5,963 nt of DNA, taken from positions 1 to 5,963 of the forward strand of contig CALDHQ010000270.1 of assembly GCA_937894055.1 (NCBI GenBank), in the 5' to 3' direction. Source of the DNA: an uncultured Polymorphobacter sp. Its GTDB lineage: Bacteria; Pseudomonadota; Alphaproteobacteria; Sphingomonadales; Sphingomonadaceae. Below, piece by piece: positions 1 to 5,963 of this stretch. How positions within the stretch are numbered: position 1 is the first letter of the stretch; each line of letters begins with the position of its first letter. A program made the translations under genes and the position numbers. The notes under the pieces were generated by a model, which was not told the origin of the DNA, searched no databases, and saw nothing but the letters and a program-made list of their open reading frames with translations.

Positions 1-561
1 CGGCATGGTCAAAATGCACTGCGGCTCTTGGCCGTATTCCTGTTGCAGGGTGCGCCCCATCAGCAGGTTGAACTTTTGGTCAGTGCCACCGAGTTCGAGG
101 TCGGACTTGAGCGCCACCGAGTCGTAGCCCTGCATCAGCGGGTACAAAAACTCATGCACGCTGATCGGCGTGCCGGCCTTGAAGCGGTCATGAAAGTCGT
201 TGCGCTCCATCATGCGGGCCACGGTGTACTTGGCGGCCAGCTGGATCATGCCCATGGAGCCCAGCGGCAGGCTCCATTCGCTGTTGTAGCGGATCTCGGT
301 TTTGTCCGGATCCAGCACCATGCTGGCCTGGCGGTAATAAGTTTCTGCGTTGACCTTGATCTGCTCGGGGGTGAGCGCCGGACGGGTGCTGTTGCGCCCC
401 GACGGGTCACCGATCAGGCTGGTGAAGTCGCCGATCAGGAAAATCACCGTGTGCCCCAGATCCTGCAGCTGGCGCATCTTGTTGAGCACCACCGTGTGGC
501 CGACGTGGATGTCCGGCGCCGTCGGGTCCAGCCCGAGCTTGATGCGCAACGGCACGCCGGT
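1..561 (-). CDS. tyrS: Tyrosyl-tRNA synthetase, internal fragment (both ends missing)
   Basis: This minus-strand frame is open over all 187 codons and encodes the catalytic core of tyrosyl-tRNA synthetase, the cytoplasmic class I enzyme that activates tyrosine with ATP and loads it onto tRNA-Tyr. The recognisable start is [18 protein letters not shown], with the HIGH-type ATP-binding motif as HVGH at 496-507. It is followed by the conserved [21 protein letters not shown] region. The tyrosine and tRNA-site block [13 protein letters not shown] lies at 52-90, and the left edge is reached at CILTMP. The KMSKS loop and the S4-like C-terminal domain would lie beyond base 1. The family is about 400-410 residues long, so about 45 N-terminal residues are missing at the break near 561 and the C-terminal part is cut by the window edge. 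The sequence resembles the longer betaproteobacterial TyrS type. No start codon exists for this fragment, because the upstream side is czcA-like sequence. The identification is secure, but whether a functional copy exists elsewhere cannot be seen. Confidence 0.93.
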
Positions 562-562
562 G
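548..562. other. Junction between tyrS and czcA with shared bases
   Basis: Bases 548-561 can be read both as tyrS (minus strand, residues TGVPL) and as the pump (plus strand, NGTPV). On the left only tyrS is recognisable. On the right, [11 protein letters not shown] is clearly pump sequence and the tyrS frame stops making sense. The breakpoint therefore lies in about 14 bases compatible with both genes, which is typical of microhomology joining or of an assembly switch. No terminal inverted repeat, target duplication or integrase gene is visible here. Confidence 0.8.
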
Positions 563-2947
563 TTTATTCGTAATGTCGCCAATGTCCGCATGGGTACGGA
601 GATTCGTCAGGGTGCCGTGGTTAAGGATGGCACCACCGAGGCCGTGGCTGGCATCATCCAGATGCAACGTGGTGAAAATGCACGTGAAGTCGTGACCAAT
701 ATCAAGGCCAAAGTCAGCGACATCAACAAGCGCCGCCTCCTGCCGGAAGGATTGCAGATTGTACCGTTCTACGACCGGACTGATCTGGTTGATGCCGCCT
801 TGTTCAACGTGGCTAAAGTACTGCTCGAAGGCATTCTTTTAGTCATCATCGTGCTTTACGTTTATCTGGGTGATGCGCGCTCGTCCATTATCGTGACGGC
901 CACTTTGCTGCTCACCCCGCTACTGACATTTATGGTGATGAACTATTACGGTTTATCCGCCAATCTTATGTCGCTGGGTGGCTTAGCTATTGCTATTGGC
1001 ATCATGGTGGATGGCTCGGTCGTCGTGGTCGAAAACACCTTTGCCCGTCTTGGTCAAAGAATGAACGATGGGGTTTCAAAAATCCGGATTGTGCTGGATG
1101 CGGCCAGTGAAGTTGGCAAACCGGTGCTGTTTGGGGTTGGCATCATTATTCTGGTCTTCATGCCATTACTGTCTTTGCAGGGCATGGAAGGCAAGATGTT
1201 TGCGCCGATGGCGATCACCGTGATGCTGGCGCTCGCCGCAGCGTTCATCCTGTCGGTGACCTTCGTCCCCGCGATGGTCGCGGTGCTCATTCGCGGCAAG
1301 GTCGCCGAGAAGGACGTGGCGTTCGTCGCCTGGATCAAGCGCATCTATGCACCGGTGCTCGACCGCTCGGTGGCGCACCCCTGGCCGTTCATCGCCGGTG
1401 CGGTCGGTATTTTTGCCCTCGCGGGCATTGTCTTTGCCCAGATCGGCAGCGAGTTCATGCCAAAACTCGACGAACGCGACATGGTCCTGGCATCGTTCCG
1501 GCCACCTTCAACACCGATCGAGACATCGCTTGAAATGCAGCGAGGCGTCGAGCGCGAATTGATCAAACTGCCCGAAGTGGCAATGGTGCTGGGCAAGACC
1601 GGCACCGCCGAAATCGCCACCGATCCGATGCCGCCCTATCTGTCGGACGGCATCGTCATCCTCAAGCCCAAGGACCAATGGCCGGCGGGCGTAACGACAA
1701 AGGCGCAGGTCATCGAGCGCATTGAGGCGCAGGCAAAGAATGCAATCGGCAACGGGTTTGAGAGTAGCCAGCCGATCGAGATGCGCTTCAACGAGTTGAT
1801 TGCGGGCGTGCGCGGCGATGTGGCGGTCAAGCTCTACGGCGACGATCTTGACAAGCTGGGCGTGGCCGCGCGCCAGATTGCGGCGGCATTCGAGGCGACC
1901 CCCGGTGCAGCCGATGTCCGTGTCGAGCAGACCGCCGGCGCACCGGTACTCGACTTGCGCTTCGACCGCGTCGCTATCGCGCGGCTCGGACTGACCGTCG
2001 AGGACGTTGCCGATACCGTGTCAGTCGCGCTGGCGGGCGGCGAGGCCGGGCTGGTGTTCGAAGGCGACCGCCGCTTCGACATTGTCGTGCGCGTACCCGA
2101 AGCGGCGCGCAACAATCTCGATGCCCTTGGCGCACTGCCGGTGCTACTACCCGAAGTGTCGGGGCAGATCCGGCGCTCGGTGCCGTTGGCGCAGGTCGCG
2201 CAGTTCCGCTTCGTCGAAGGTCTCAACCAGATCAGCCGCGAGGACGGCAAGCGCCGCGTTGTCATCCAGGCCAATGTTCGGGGTCGTGATGTCGGTTCGT
2301 TCGTCGCCGAGGCACGTCCCAAGGTCGAAGCTGTCGCGCTGCCAACGGGATCTTGGCTGACCTGGGGCGGACAGTATGAGAACCTTCAGGCCGCGACCGC
2401 GCGGTTGACGATCATCGTACCCATCGCCTTTCTGGCGATCTTCGGGCTGCTGTTCATGGCGCTGGGCAGCGTAACGCGCGCGCTGGCGGTGTTTACCGCA
2501 GTGCCACTTTCGCTCGCCGGCGGGGTGTTCGCGCTCGCGCTGACCGGCATCCCGTTCTCGGTGTCGGCAGCGGTGGGCTTCATCTGCCTGTCGGGGGTGG
2601 CGGTGCTCAACGGGCTGGTCGTGATGAGCAGTATCGGCCAGCGCCTCGACGACGGCGTCGAGCGCATCACGGCAATTGTCGATGGCTGTTTCGAACGTGT
2701 GCGCCCTGTGCTGATGACAGGGCTCGTTCCGGCGATCGGTTTCGTACCGATGGCGATCGCCAGTGGCACCGGCGCAGAAGTCCAGAAGCCGCTCGCCATC
2801 GTCGTCATTGGCGGCTTGATCAGCGCAACGATTCTGACGTTGCTGGTGCTGCCGGCGATTACCAAAGTGCTGGTGCGTGCGCCGGTCCGCCACGATCCCG
2901 AAGCTGAACCATTGTCCATCGTACCGCTTGCAGGAGCACCAGCATGA
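548..2947 (+). CDS. czcA: CzcA-family heavy-metal RND efflux pump, 5' truncated
   Basis: This is the inner-membrane, proton-driven subunit of a tripartite heavy-metal exporter that normally works with a periplasmic adaptor (CzcB type) and an outer-membrane channel (CzcC type), neither present here. About 799 residues remain of the usual 1040-1060. The match starts at [16 protein letters not shown], so TM1 and the first porter subdomain are absent. TM2-TM6 occupy about 800-1300, including the TM4 proton-relay motif [10 protein letters not shown] (Asp codon 1010-1012, Glu 1031-1033). The second porter region covers about 1440-2370 and TM7-TM12 about 2395-2880. The stretch [16 protein letters not shown] (near 1772-1820) and the TM10 motif [13 protein letters not shown] are CzcA-like. 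The position of CusA methionine 573 appears to be Glu (1793-1795), which argues for divalent cations rather than Cu/Ag. The open frame extends back to a TTG at 350, but that part is only the antisense of tyrS. An in-frame ATG at 542 lacks a good ribosome binding site. As it stands the protein is probably non-functional. Composition changes sharply near 1200. The stop overlaps the next gene's ATG. Confidence 0.9.
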   Translation, partial: NGTPVFIRNVANVRMGTEIRQGAVVKDGTTEAVAGIIQMQRGENAREVVTNIKAKVSDINKRRLLPEGLQIVPFYDRTDLVDAALFNVAKVLLEGILLVIIVLYVYLGDARSSIIVTATLLLTPLLTFMVMNYYGLSANLMSLGGLAIAIGIMVDGSVVVVENTFARLGQRMNDGVSKIRIVLDAASEVGKPVLFGVGIIILVFMPLLSLQGMEGKMFAPMAITVMLALAAAFILSVTFVPAMVAVLIRGKVAEKDVAFVAWIKRIYAPVLDRSVAHPWPFIAGAVGIFALAGIVFAQIGSEFMPKLDERDMVLASFRPPSTPIETSLEMQRGVERELIKLPEVAMVLGKTGTAEIATDPMPPYLSDGIVILKPKDQWPAGVTTKAQVIERIEAQAKNAIGNGFESSQPIEMRFNELIAGVRGDVAVKLYGDDLDKLGVAARQIAAAFEATPGAADVRVEQTAGAPVLDLRFDRVAIARLGLTVEDVADTVSVALAGGEAGLVFEGDRRFDIVVRVPEAARNNLDALGALPVLLPEVSGQIRRSVPLAQVAQFRFVEGLNQISREDGKRRVVIQANVRGRDVGSFVAEARPKVEAVALPTGSWLTWGGQYENLQAATARLTIIVPIAFLAIFGLLFMALGSVTRALAVFTAVPLSLAGGVFALALTGIPFSVSAAVGFICLSGVAVLNGLVVMSSIGQRLDDGVERITAIVDGCFERVRPVLMTGLVPAIGFVPMAIASGTGAEVQKPLAIVVIGGLISATILTLLVLPAITKVLVRAPVRHDPEAEPLSIVPLAGAPA
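1186..1206. other. Composition step inside the pump gene
   Basis: Hand counts per 60-base line give 43-62% G+C from 601 to 1200 (307 of 600 bases, about 51%) and 67-68% on each of the next three lines (121 of 180). Codon choice changes at the same place: TTA leucine and AGA arginine codons occur before it, while GC-ending codons dominate after it. The step lies at the conserved [11 protein letters not shown] segment and keeps the reading frame. It marks a junction between two homologous pump genes of different origin, either biological or artificial. Confidence 0.75.
2932..2936 (+). promoter_or_regulatory. Ribosome binding site for the DUF190 gene
   Basis: AGGAG lies 7 bases before the ATG at 2944, inside the last codons of the pump gene. 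It supports ATG 2944 over the second in-frame ATG at 2956, which has only AGGA two bases away. Together with the ATGA overlap of stop and start, it suggests translational coupling to the pump gene. Confidence 0.7.
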
Positions 2948-3291
2948 ACAGGACCATGAAATTGCTGCGGATATACAGCGATGAGGCGGCCTATTTTGGC
3001 GACCGCCGCGTGTTTGAGGTGATCGCGTTGCGCGCGCTCGATGCCCGCCTCGATGGGCTGACGGTCGTGCAGGCGCTGACCGGCTTCGGCCGCTCGGCGC
3101 ATATGCACAGGCGTCATGTTCTCGAAGAAGACCGCTCGGTGGTCATCGAGATTGTCGACGAGGAAACCAGGTTGCGCGCGTTTGTCGAGCGGCTTGCCGA
3201 CCTGCCCGACATCGGGCTCATCACGATCGAAGCCGTCGAGATATTGCGCGCCGGTGGCAATACCCGTCATCGCGCAACGCCGCTGATTTGA
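2944..3291 (+). CDS. DUF190 family protein, PII-like
   Basis: This is a 115-residue soluble protein of the DUF190 family, whose known structures have a PII-like ferredoxin fold; the biochemical role of the family is not established. Visible family features are the N-terminal strand KLLRIYSDEAAYFGDRRVFE (residues 6-25), the conserved turn ALTGFGRSAHMH (44-55) and the strand-helix block VVIEIVDEETRLRAF (66-80). The C-terminal strand is LITIEAVEIL (92-101). No signal peptide or membrane segment is seen. The ATG overlaps the czcA stop as ATGA, and the gene ends 11 bases before the ATPase start, so it is almost certainly co-transcribed with both pumps. By analogy with PII-like proteins that bind effectors and contact transporters, it may sense a ligand and modulate export; this is inference. 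Three histidines in or near the GFG turn (residues 53, 55 and 58) could bind metal, but the sequence alone does not prove that. Composition matches the downstream ATPase. Confidence 0.85.
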   Translation: MNRTMKLLRIYSDEAAYFGDRRVFEVIALRALDARLDGLTVVQALTGFGRSAHMHRRHVLEEDRSVVIEIVDEETRLRAFVERLADLPDIGLITIEAVEILRAGGNTRHRATPLI

Positions 3292-3295
3292 GGGG
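3291..3295 (+). promoter_or_regulatory. Ribosome binding site for the P-type ATPase
   Basis: AGGGG begins within the DUF190 stop codon region and ends 7 bases before ATG 3303. This decides the ATPase start. The in-frame TTG at 3288 would add only five residues, overlaps the preceding stop codon and has no comparable site before it. Confidence 0.7.
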
Positions 3296-3302
3296 AATCA
3301 GA

Positions 3303-5783
3303 ATGAGCGATCATCTGCGGCTCGATATCCCGCTCATATTGCCGGAAATTGCAAGCGAGGCTGATGCGTGCGTGTCGCGGCTGATCGACGAGTTGCAAGG
3401 GCGCGAGGGTGTGAGCAAGGTCCATGTTGTTGCCGCGGCTGGCGATCAAAACGCCCAACTCTGCATTCACTATGATCCGGATGTCCTGCCGCTGGCGCGC
3501 ATACGTCAGTTGGCAGCAAGCGCAGGAGCAACGCTCACCGAACGCTTCGGGCATATCGATTGGAAGGTCGATGGCATGTCGCATCAGCGGCGTGCGCGCA
3601 GCGTTTCCGCCGGACTGCTTCAAGTCAACGGCGTGATCGAAGCAGATGCCAGTGCCGCGGGGACCGTTCATGTCGAGTTCCTGCGAACGTCCGTGTCCGA
3701 GGCAGATATCCGAAGCGCACTCGTGAAGCTCGGGGTGCGGCAGCGCACGCCGATGCCGGAATTGCCATCGACAGTTCCAGCGGCGCAGCCTGCTGACCAC
3801 GCAGCTGGGGAGGAGCACGAACACGAAGGCATGTTCGGGCCCAACACCGAACTTATCTTTGCACTCGTCTGCGGTGCCTTTCTCGCCGCCGGCTTCGGTA
3901 TCGAAAAGCTTTGGCCCGGCCATTCCTGGGCGGCGCTGACGCTGTACATTGTGGCGTATTTTTTCGGCGGCTTCTACACGCTGCGCGAGGCCATCGAGAA
4001 TCTGCGGCTCAAGCGCTTCGAGATCGACACCTTGATGCTGGTCGCCGCGGCGGGGGCTGCGGCGCTCGGTGCCTGGGCCGAAGGCGCGCTGCTGCTGTTC
4101 CTGTTCAGCATCGGCCACGCGCTCGAACATTTCGCCATGGGTCGGGCGAAGCGCGCGATCGAAGCGCTTGGCGAACTCGCGCCGCGCACCGCCGTGGTGC
4201 GCCGCGAAGGCAAGCAGATTGACGTGCCGATCGAAGACCTGCGAATTGGCGACATCGTGATCGTCAAGCCCAACGAGCGGCTCGCCGCCGATGGCTTCGT
4301 CGTGCTGGGCACATCCAGCATCGACCAATCGCCGGTCACCGGCGAAAGTGTTCCGGCCGACAAGACACCGGTGACTGACCGCGCCGAAGCGGCCGCGCAG
4401 CCCGACAGGGTCGAGGCGGCCCACCGCGCCTATGCCGGCACAATCAACGGCGCCGGCGCGATCGAGATCGAGGTCACGCGGCTGTCAGGTGACACCACGC
4501 TGGCAAAGGTCGTGAAGATGGTCAGCGAAGCCGAAGCGCAGAAATCCCCGACCCAACGCTTCACCGATCGCTTCGAGCGCATTTTCGTGCCCGCAGTTCT
4601 CGTTCTCGTCGGCGTGCTGCTGTTTGCCTGGGTGGTGGTCGACGAGCCGTTCCGCGACAGCTTCTACCGGGCAATGGCGGTGCTAGTCGCTGCCAGCCCC
4701 TGCGCGCTGGCGATCGCGACGCCGAGTGCGGTGCTGTCGGGGATTGCCCGGGCCGCACGTGGCGGCGTGTTGATCAAGGGCGGTGGTCCGCTCGAGAACT
4801 TGGGTTCCCTGACCGCGCTGGCGCTCGACAAGACTGGCACGCTGACCGAGGGCAAGCCCAGAATTACCGACGTTGTGACGGCCGAAGGCATAGATGAAGC
4901 GACGTTGTTGGCGGTTGCGGTCGCGGTCGAGGACCTGAGCGACCATCCGCTGGCACGGGCGATTGTGCGCGATGGCCGGATGCGACTAGGTACTACGCCG
5001 GTGCCCAAGGCATCCGGCCTGACCAGCCTGACCGGCCAGGGCGTCCGGGCGCAGATTGGCGACGCAGCAATCGTCATCGGCAAAGCCGAAATGTTCGGAC
5101 AAGACGGCATGGCGCCGCTGTCGGCAGCGATGCAGGCGGCGATTGCCCGGCTGCGTGAGCAGGGGCGAACAACGATGGTCGTGCGCCGAAACAACGACGA
5201 CCTTGGTGCAATCGGGTTGATGGACACACCGCGCGCCGCGGCGAAGCCGGCGCTCGCGCGGCTGCGTGCCTTGGGCATGACCCGCATCATCATGATTTCG
5301 GGCGATAACCAGCGCGTCGCCGATGCGGTCGCCAAAGAAGTCGGTATCGACGAGGCCTGGGGCGACCTGATGCCCGAAGACAAGGTCGCGGCGATCAGCA
5401 AGCTGCGCGCACAAGCCCCGGTCGCGATGGTTGGCGACGGCGTGAACGATGCGCCCGCCATGGCCAACGCAACGGTGGGCATTGCGATGGGGGCCGCCGG
5501 TTCCGACGTGGCCTTGGAAACCGCAGACGTTGCCTTGATGGCTGACGATCTGGCCCATTTGCCGTTCGTGATCGGCCTGAGCCGTCAAACCCGTTCGATC
5601 ATCCGGCAGAATCTCGTCATCAGCCTGGGCATGGTGGGCATCCTGGTTCCCGCAACGATCCTGGGTCTCGGCATTGGCCCGGCAGTCGCGGCGCATGAAG
5701 GATCGACGCTTGTCGTGGTTTTCAACGCGCTCCGGCTGCTTGCCTACCGCGACCGGGACGAGGCGTTTGCCAAAGCCTCATAA
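3303..5783 (+). CDS. P1B-4-type heavy-metal-translocating P-type ATPase (Co/Zn/Cd class)
   Basis: A complete 826-residue inner-membrane ATPase that exports cytosolic divalent metal using ATP. The N-terminus has two HMA-like domains (about residues 5-78 and 84-148) lacking the CxxC metal site. In the first, the Cys pair aligns with A20 and C23. In the second, GMSHQRR places H94 and R97 at the cysteine positions. A short His/Glu linker (HAAGEEHEHE, 166-175) precedes the membrane region from about 183. The actuator motif TGES is at 346-349. The transmembrane metal motif is SPC at 465-467, not CPC, and the last helix pair carries HEGST at 798-802; this SPC plus HEGxT pair defines the P1B-4 group (CoaT, CtpD, CzcP). 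Catalytic motifs are complete: DKTGT 509-513 (phosphorylated D509), HP 548-549, SGDN 666-669 and GDGVNDAP 711-718. Family substrates are Co, Zn, Cd, Ni or Fe, and the exact metal cannot be read. The gene lies 11 bases after the DUF190 gene and is probably in the same operon. Length and motifs indicate an intact gene. Confidence 0.95.
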   Translation: MSDHLRLDIPLILPEIASEADACVSRLIDELQGREGVSKVHVVAAAGDQNAQLCIHYDPDVLPLARIRQLAASAGATLTERFGHIDWKVDGMSHQRRARSVSAGLLQVNGVIEADASAAGTVHVEFLRTSVSEADIRSALVKLGVRQRTPMPELPSTVPAAQPADHAAGEEHEHEGMFGPNTELIFALVCGAFLAAGFGIEKLWPGHSWAALTLYIVAYFFGGFYTLREAIENLRLKRFEIDTLMLVAAAGAAALGAWAEGALLLFLFSIGHALEHFAMGRAKRAIEALGELAPRTAVVRREGKQIDVPIEDLRIGDIVIVKPNERLAADGFVVLGTSSIDQSPVTGESVPADKTPVTDRAEAAAQPDRVEAAHRAYAGTINGAGAIEIEVTRLSGDTTLAKVVKMVSEAEAQKSPTQRFTDRFERIFVPAVLVLVGVLLFAWVVVDEPFRDSFYRAMAVLVAASPCALAIATPSAVLSGIARAARGGVLIKGGGPLENLGSLTALALDKTGTLTEGKPRITDVVTAEGIDEATLLAVAVAVEDLSDHPLARAIVRDGRMRLGTTPVPKASGLTSLTGQGVRAQIGDAAIVIGKAEMFGQDGMAPLSAAMQAAIARLREQGRTTMVVRRNNDDLGAIGLMDTPRAAAKPALARLRALGMTRIIMISGDNQRVADAVAKEVGIDEAWGDLMPEDKVAAISKLRAQAPVAMVGDGVNDAPAMANATVGIAMGAAGSDVALETADVALMADDLAHLPFVIGLSRQTRSIIRQNLVISLGMVGILVPATILGLGIGPAVAAHEGSTLVVVFNALRLLAYRDRDEAFAKAS

Positions 5784-5963
5784 GCCGTCGCCTTGCATGC
5801 TTCGCGAGGGTCACATTTTGGAACATTTGGTCGCCACGCGCCGCTCCCCAATCGCTTCTGCGCACGGCTGCTTTGCTCGCATACCAAATGCCAAGCTGCC
5901 GTGCAGGTATCGGCCCCGAACTTGTCGAAAACGGCCCGAACGGAACACGTGCGAAGCGACGCA
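5784..5963. other. Non-coding tail after the ATPase gene
   Basis: No convincing gene starts or ends here. A minus-strand frame is open for about 50 codons from the right edge to a stop near 5810, but it shows no family motif, so a gene 3' end entering from the right cannot be excluded or supported. Structure present includes a weak 6-bp stem (CCTTGC 5791-5796 with GCGAGG 5804-5809, one G-T pair) followed by TTTT at 5816-5819, which would be at best a poor terminator. There is also a longer imperfect hairpin at 5862-5904 and two near-identical copies of CGGCCC(C)GAAC at about 5911-5921 and 5932-5941. Confidence 0.5.
5862..5904. repeat. Imperfect inverted repeat (hairpin)
   Basis: GCACGGCTGCTT (5862-5873) and AAGCTGCCGTGC (5893-5904) pair in 11 of 12 positions, with one T-T mismatch and a 19-base loop. 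The inner 8-base pair CATTTGGT (5824-5831) with ACCAAATG (5883-5890) would compete with this fold. No T-tract follows on the plus strand, so it is not a standard terminator. It could be an RNA-stabilising 3' hairpin, a dispersed palindromic repeat or chance in GC-rich DNA. Confidence 0.45.

Noticed and set aside
548..562. Mobile-element insertion boundary
   Set aside because: No terminal inverted repeat, target-site duplication, transposase or integrase was found next to the junction, and both genes are truncated rather than one being interrupted by an element end.
28..573. Plus-strand open frame of 181 codons
   Set aside because: It is the antisense of tyrS. The minus strand gives an uninterrupted, motif-rich synthetase, while this frame has no recognisable family.
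2386..3270. Minus-strand frame of 294 codons opposite the pump end and the DUF190 gene
   Set aside because: It spans two conserved plus-strand genes in antisense and has no family features; it is a high-GC shadow.
3267..4424. Long minus-strand open frame of 385 codons opposite the ATPase gene
   Set aside because: It lies antisense to a clearly conserved P-type ATPase, its composition is rich in Arg, His, Asp and Gly as expected from a GC-rich shadow frame, and it shows no domain motif.
5791..5819. Possible intrinsic terminator after the ATPase
   Set aside because: The stem is only 6 bp with a G-T pair, and the four T residues come several bases after it. Too weak to call.
5810..5963. Minus-strand gene entering from the right edge
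   Set aside because: About 50 open codons are present, but no motif or family is recognisable, and a second minus-strand frame is equally open, so coding cannot be supported.

Overview
The window is a mosaic of at least three compositionally distinct pieces. Bases 1 to about 561 hold the middle of a tyrosyl-tRNA synthetase gene on the minus strand, of the type found in betaproteobacteria such as Burkholderiales (my recollection of the family; no search was run). From about base 548 the plus strand carries a heavy-metal RND efflux pump of the CzcA family that lacks roughly its first 255 residues. This pump is itself mixed. By hand count, bases 601-1200 are about 51% G+C with TTA and AGA codons, and from base 1201 the G+C rises abruptly to about 67%. 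It stays at that kind of high, GC-ending codon use to the end of the last gene. The high-GC part resembles alphaproteobacterial, probably sphingomonad, metal-resistance loci.

Layout: a tyrS fragment (minus, open at the left edge and broken at 548-561); a czcA-like pump (plus, 548-2947, 5' truncated); a small DUF190/PII-like protein (plus, 2944-3291) whose ATG overlaps the pump stop codon; a complete P1B-4-type heavy-metal ATPase (plus, 3303-5783); and a 180-base non-coding tail with an imperfect hairpin. The three plus-strand genes have overlapping or nearly touching ends, each with a good ribosome binding site, so they look like one operon. No promoter is visible for it here, as expected if its true start is missing.

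Functionally the operon combines two metal exporters. The P-type ATPase would move divalent cations (Co/Zn/Cd class) from cytoplasm to periplasm, and the RND pump, with partner proteins not in this window, would move them from periplasm to outside. The DUF190 protein lies between them and may sense or tune export; that is inference.

The most notable observations are the two seams. The tyrS/czcA junction falls in a stretch of about 14 bases that fits both genes, and the step inside czcA is in frame at a conserved motif. Both could be real recombination, but an assembly chimera is the simplest explanation and should be excluded first. I found no convincing new defence, RNA or mobile system.
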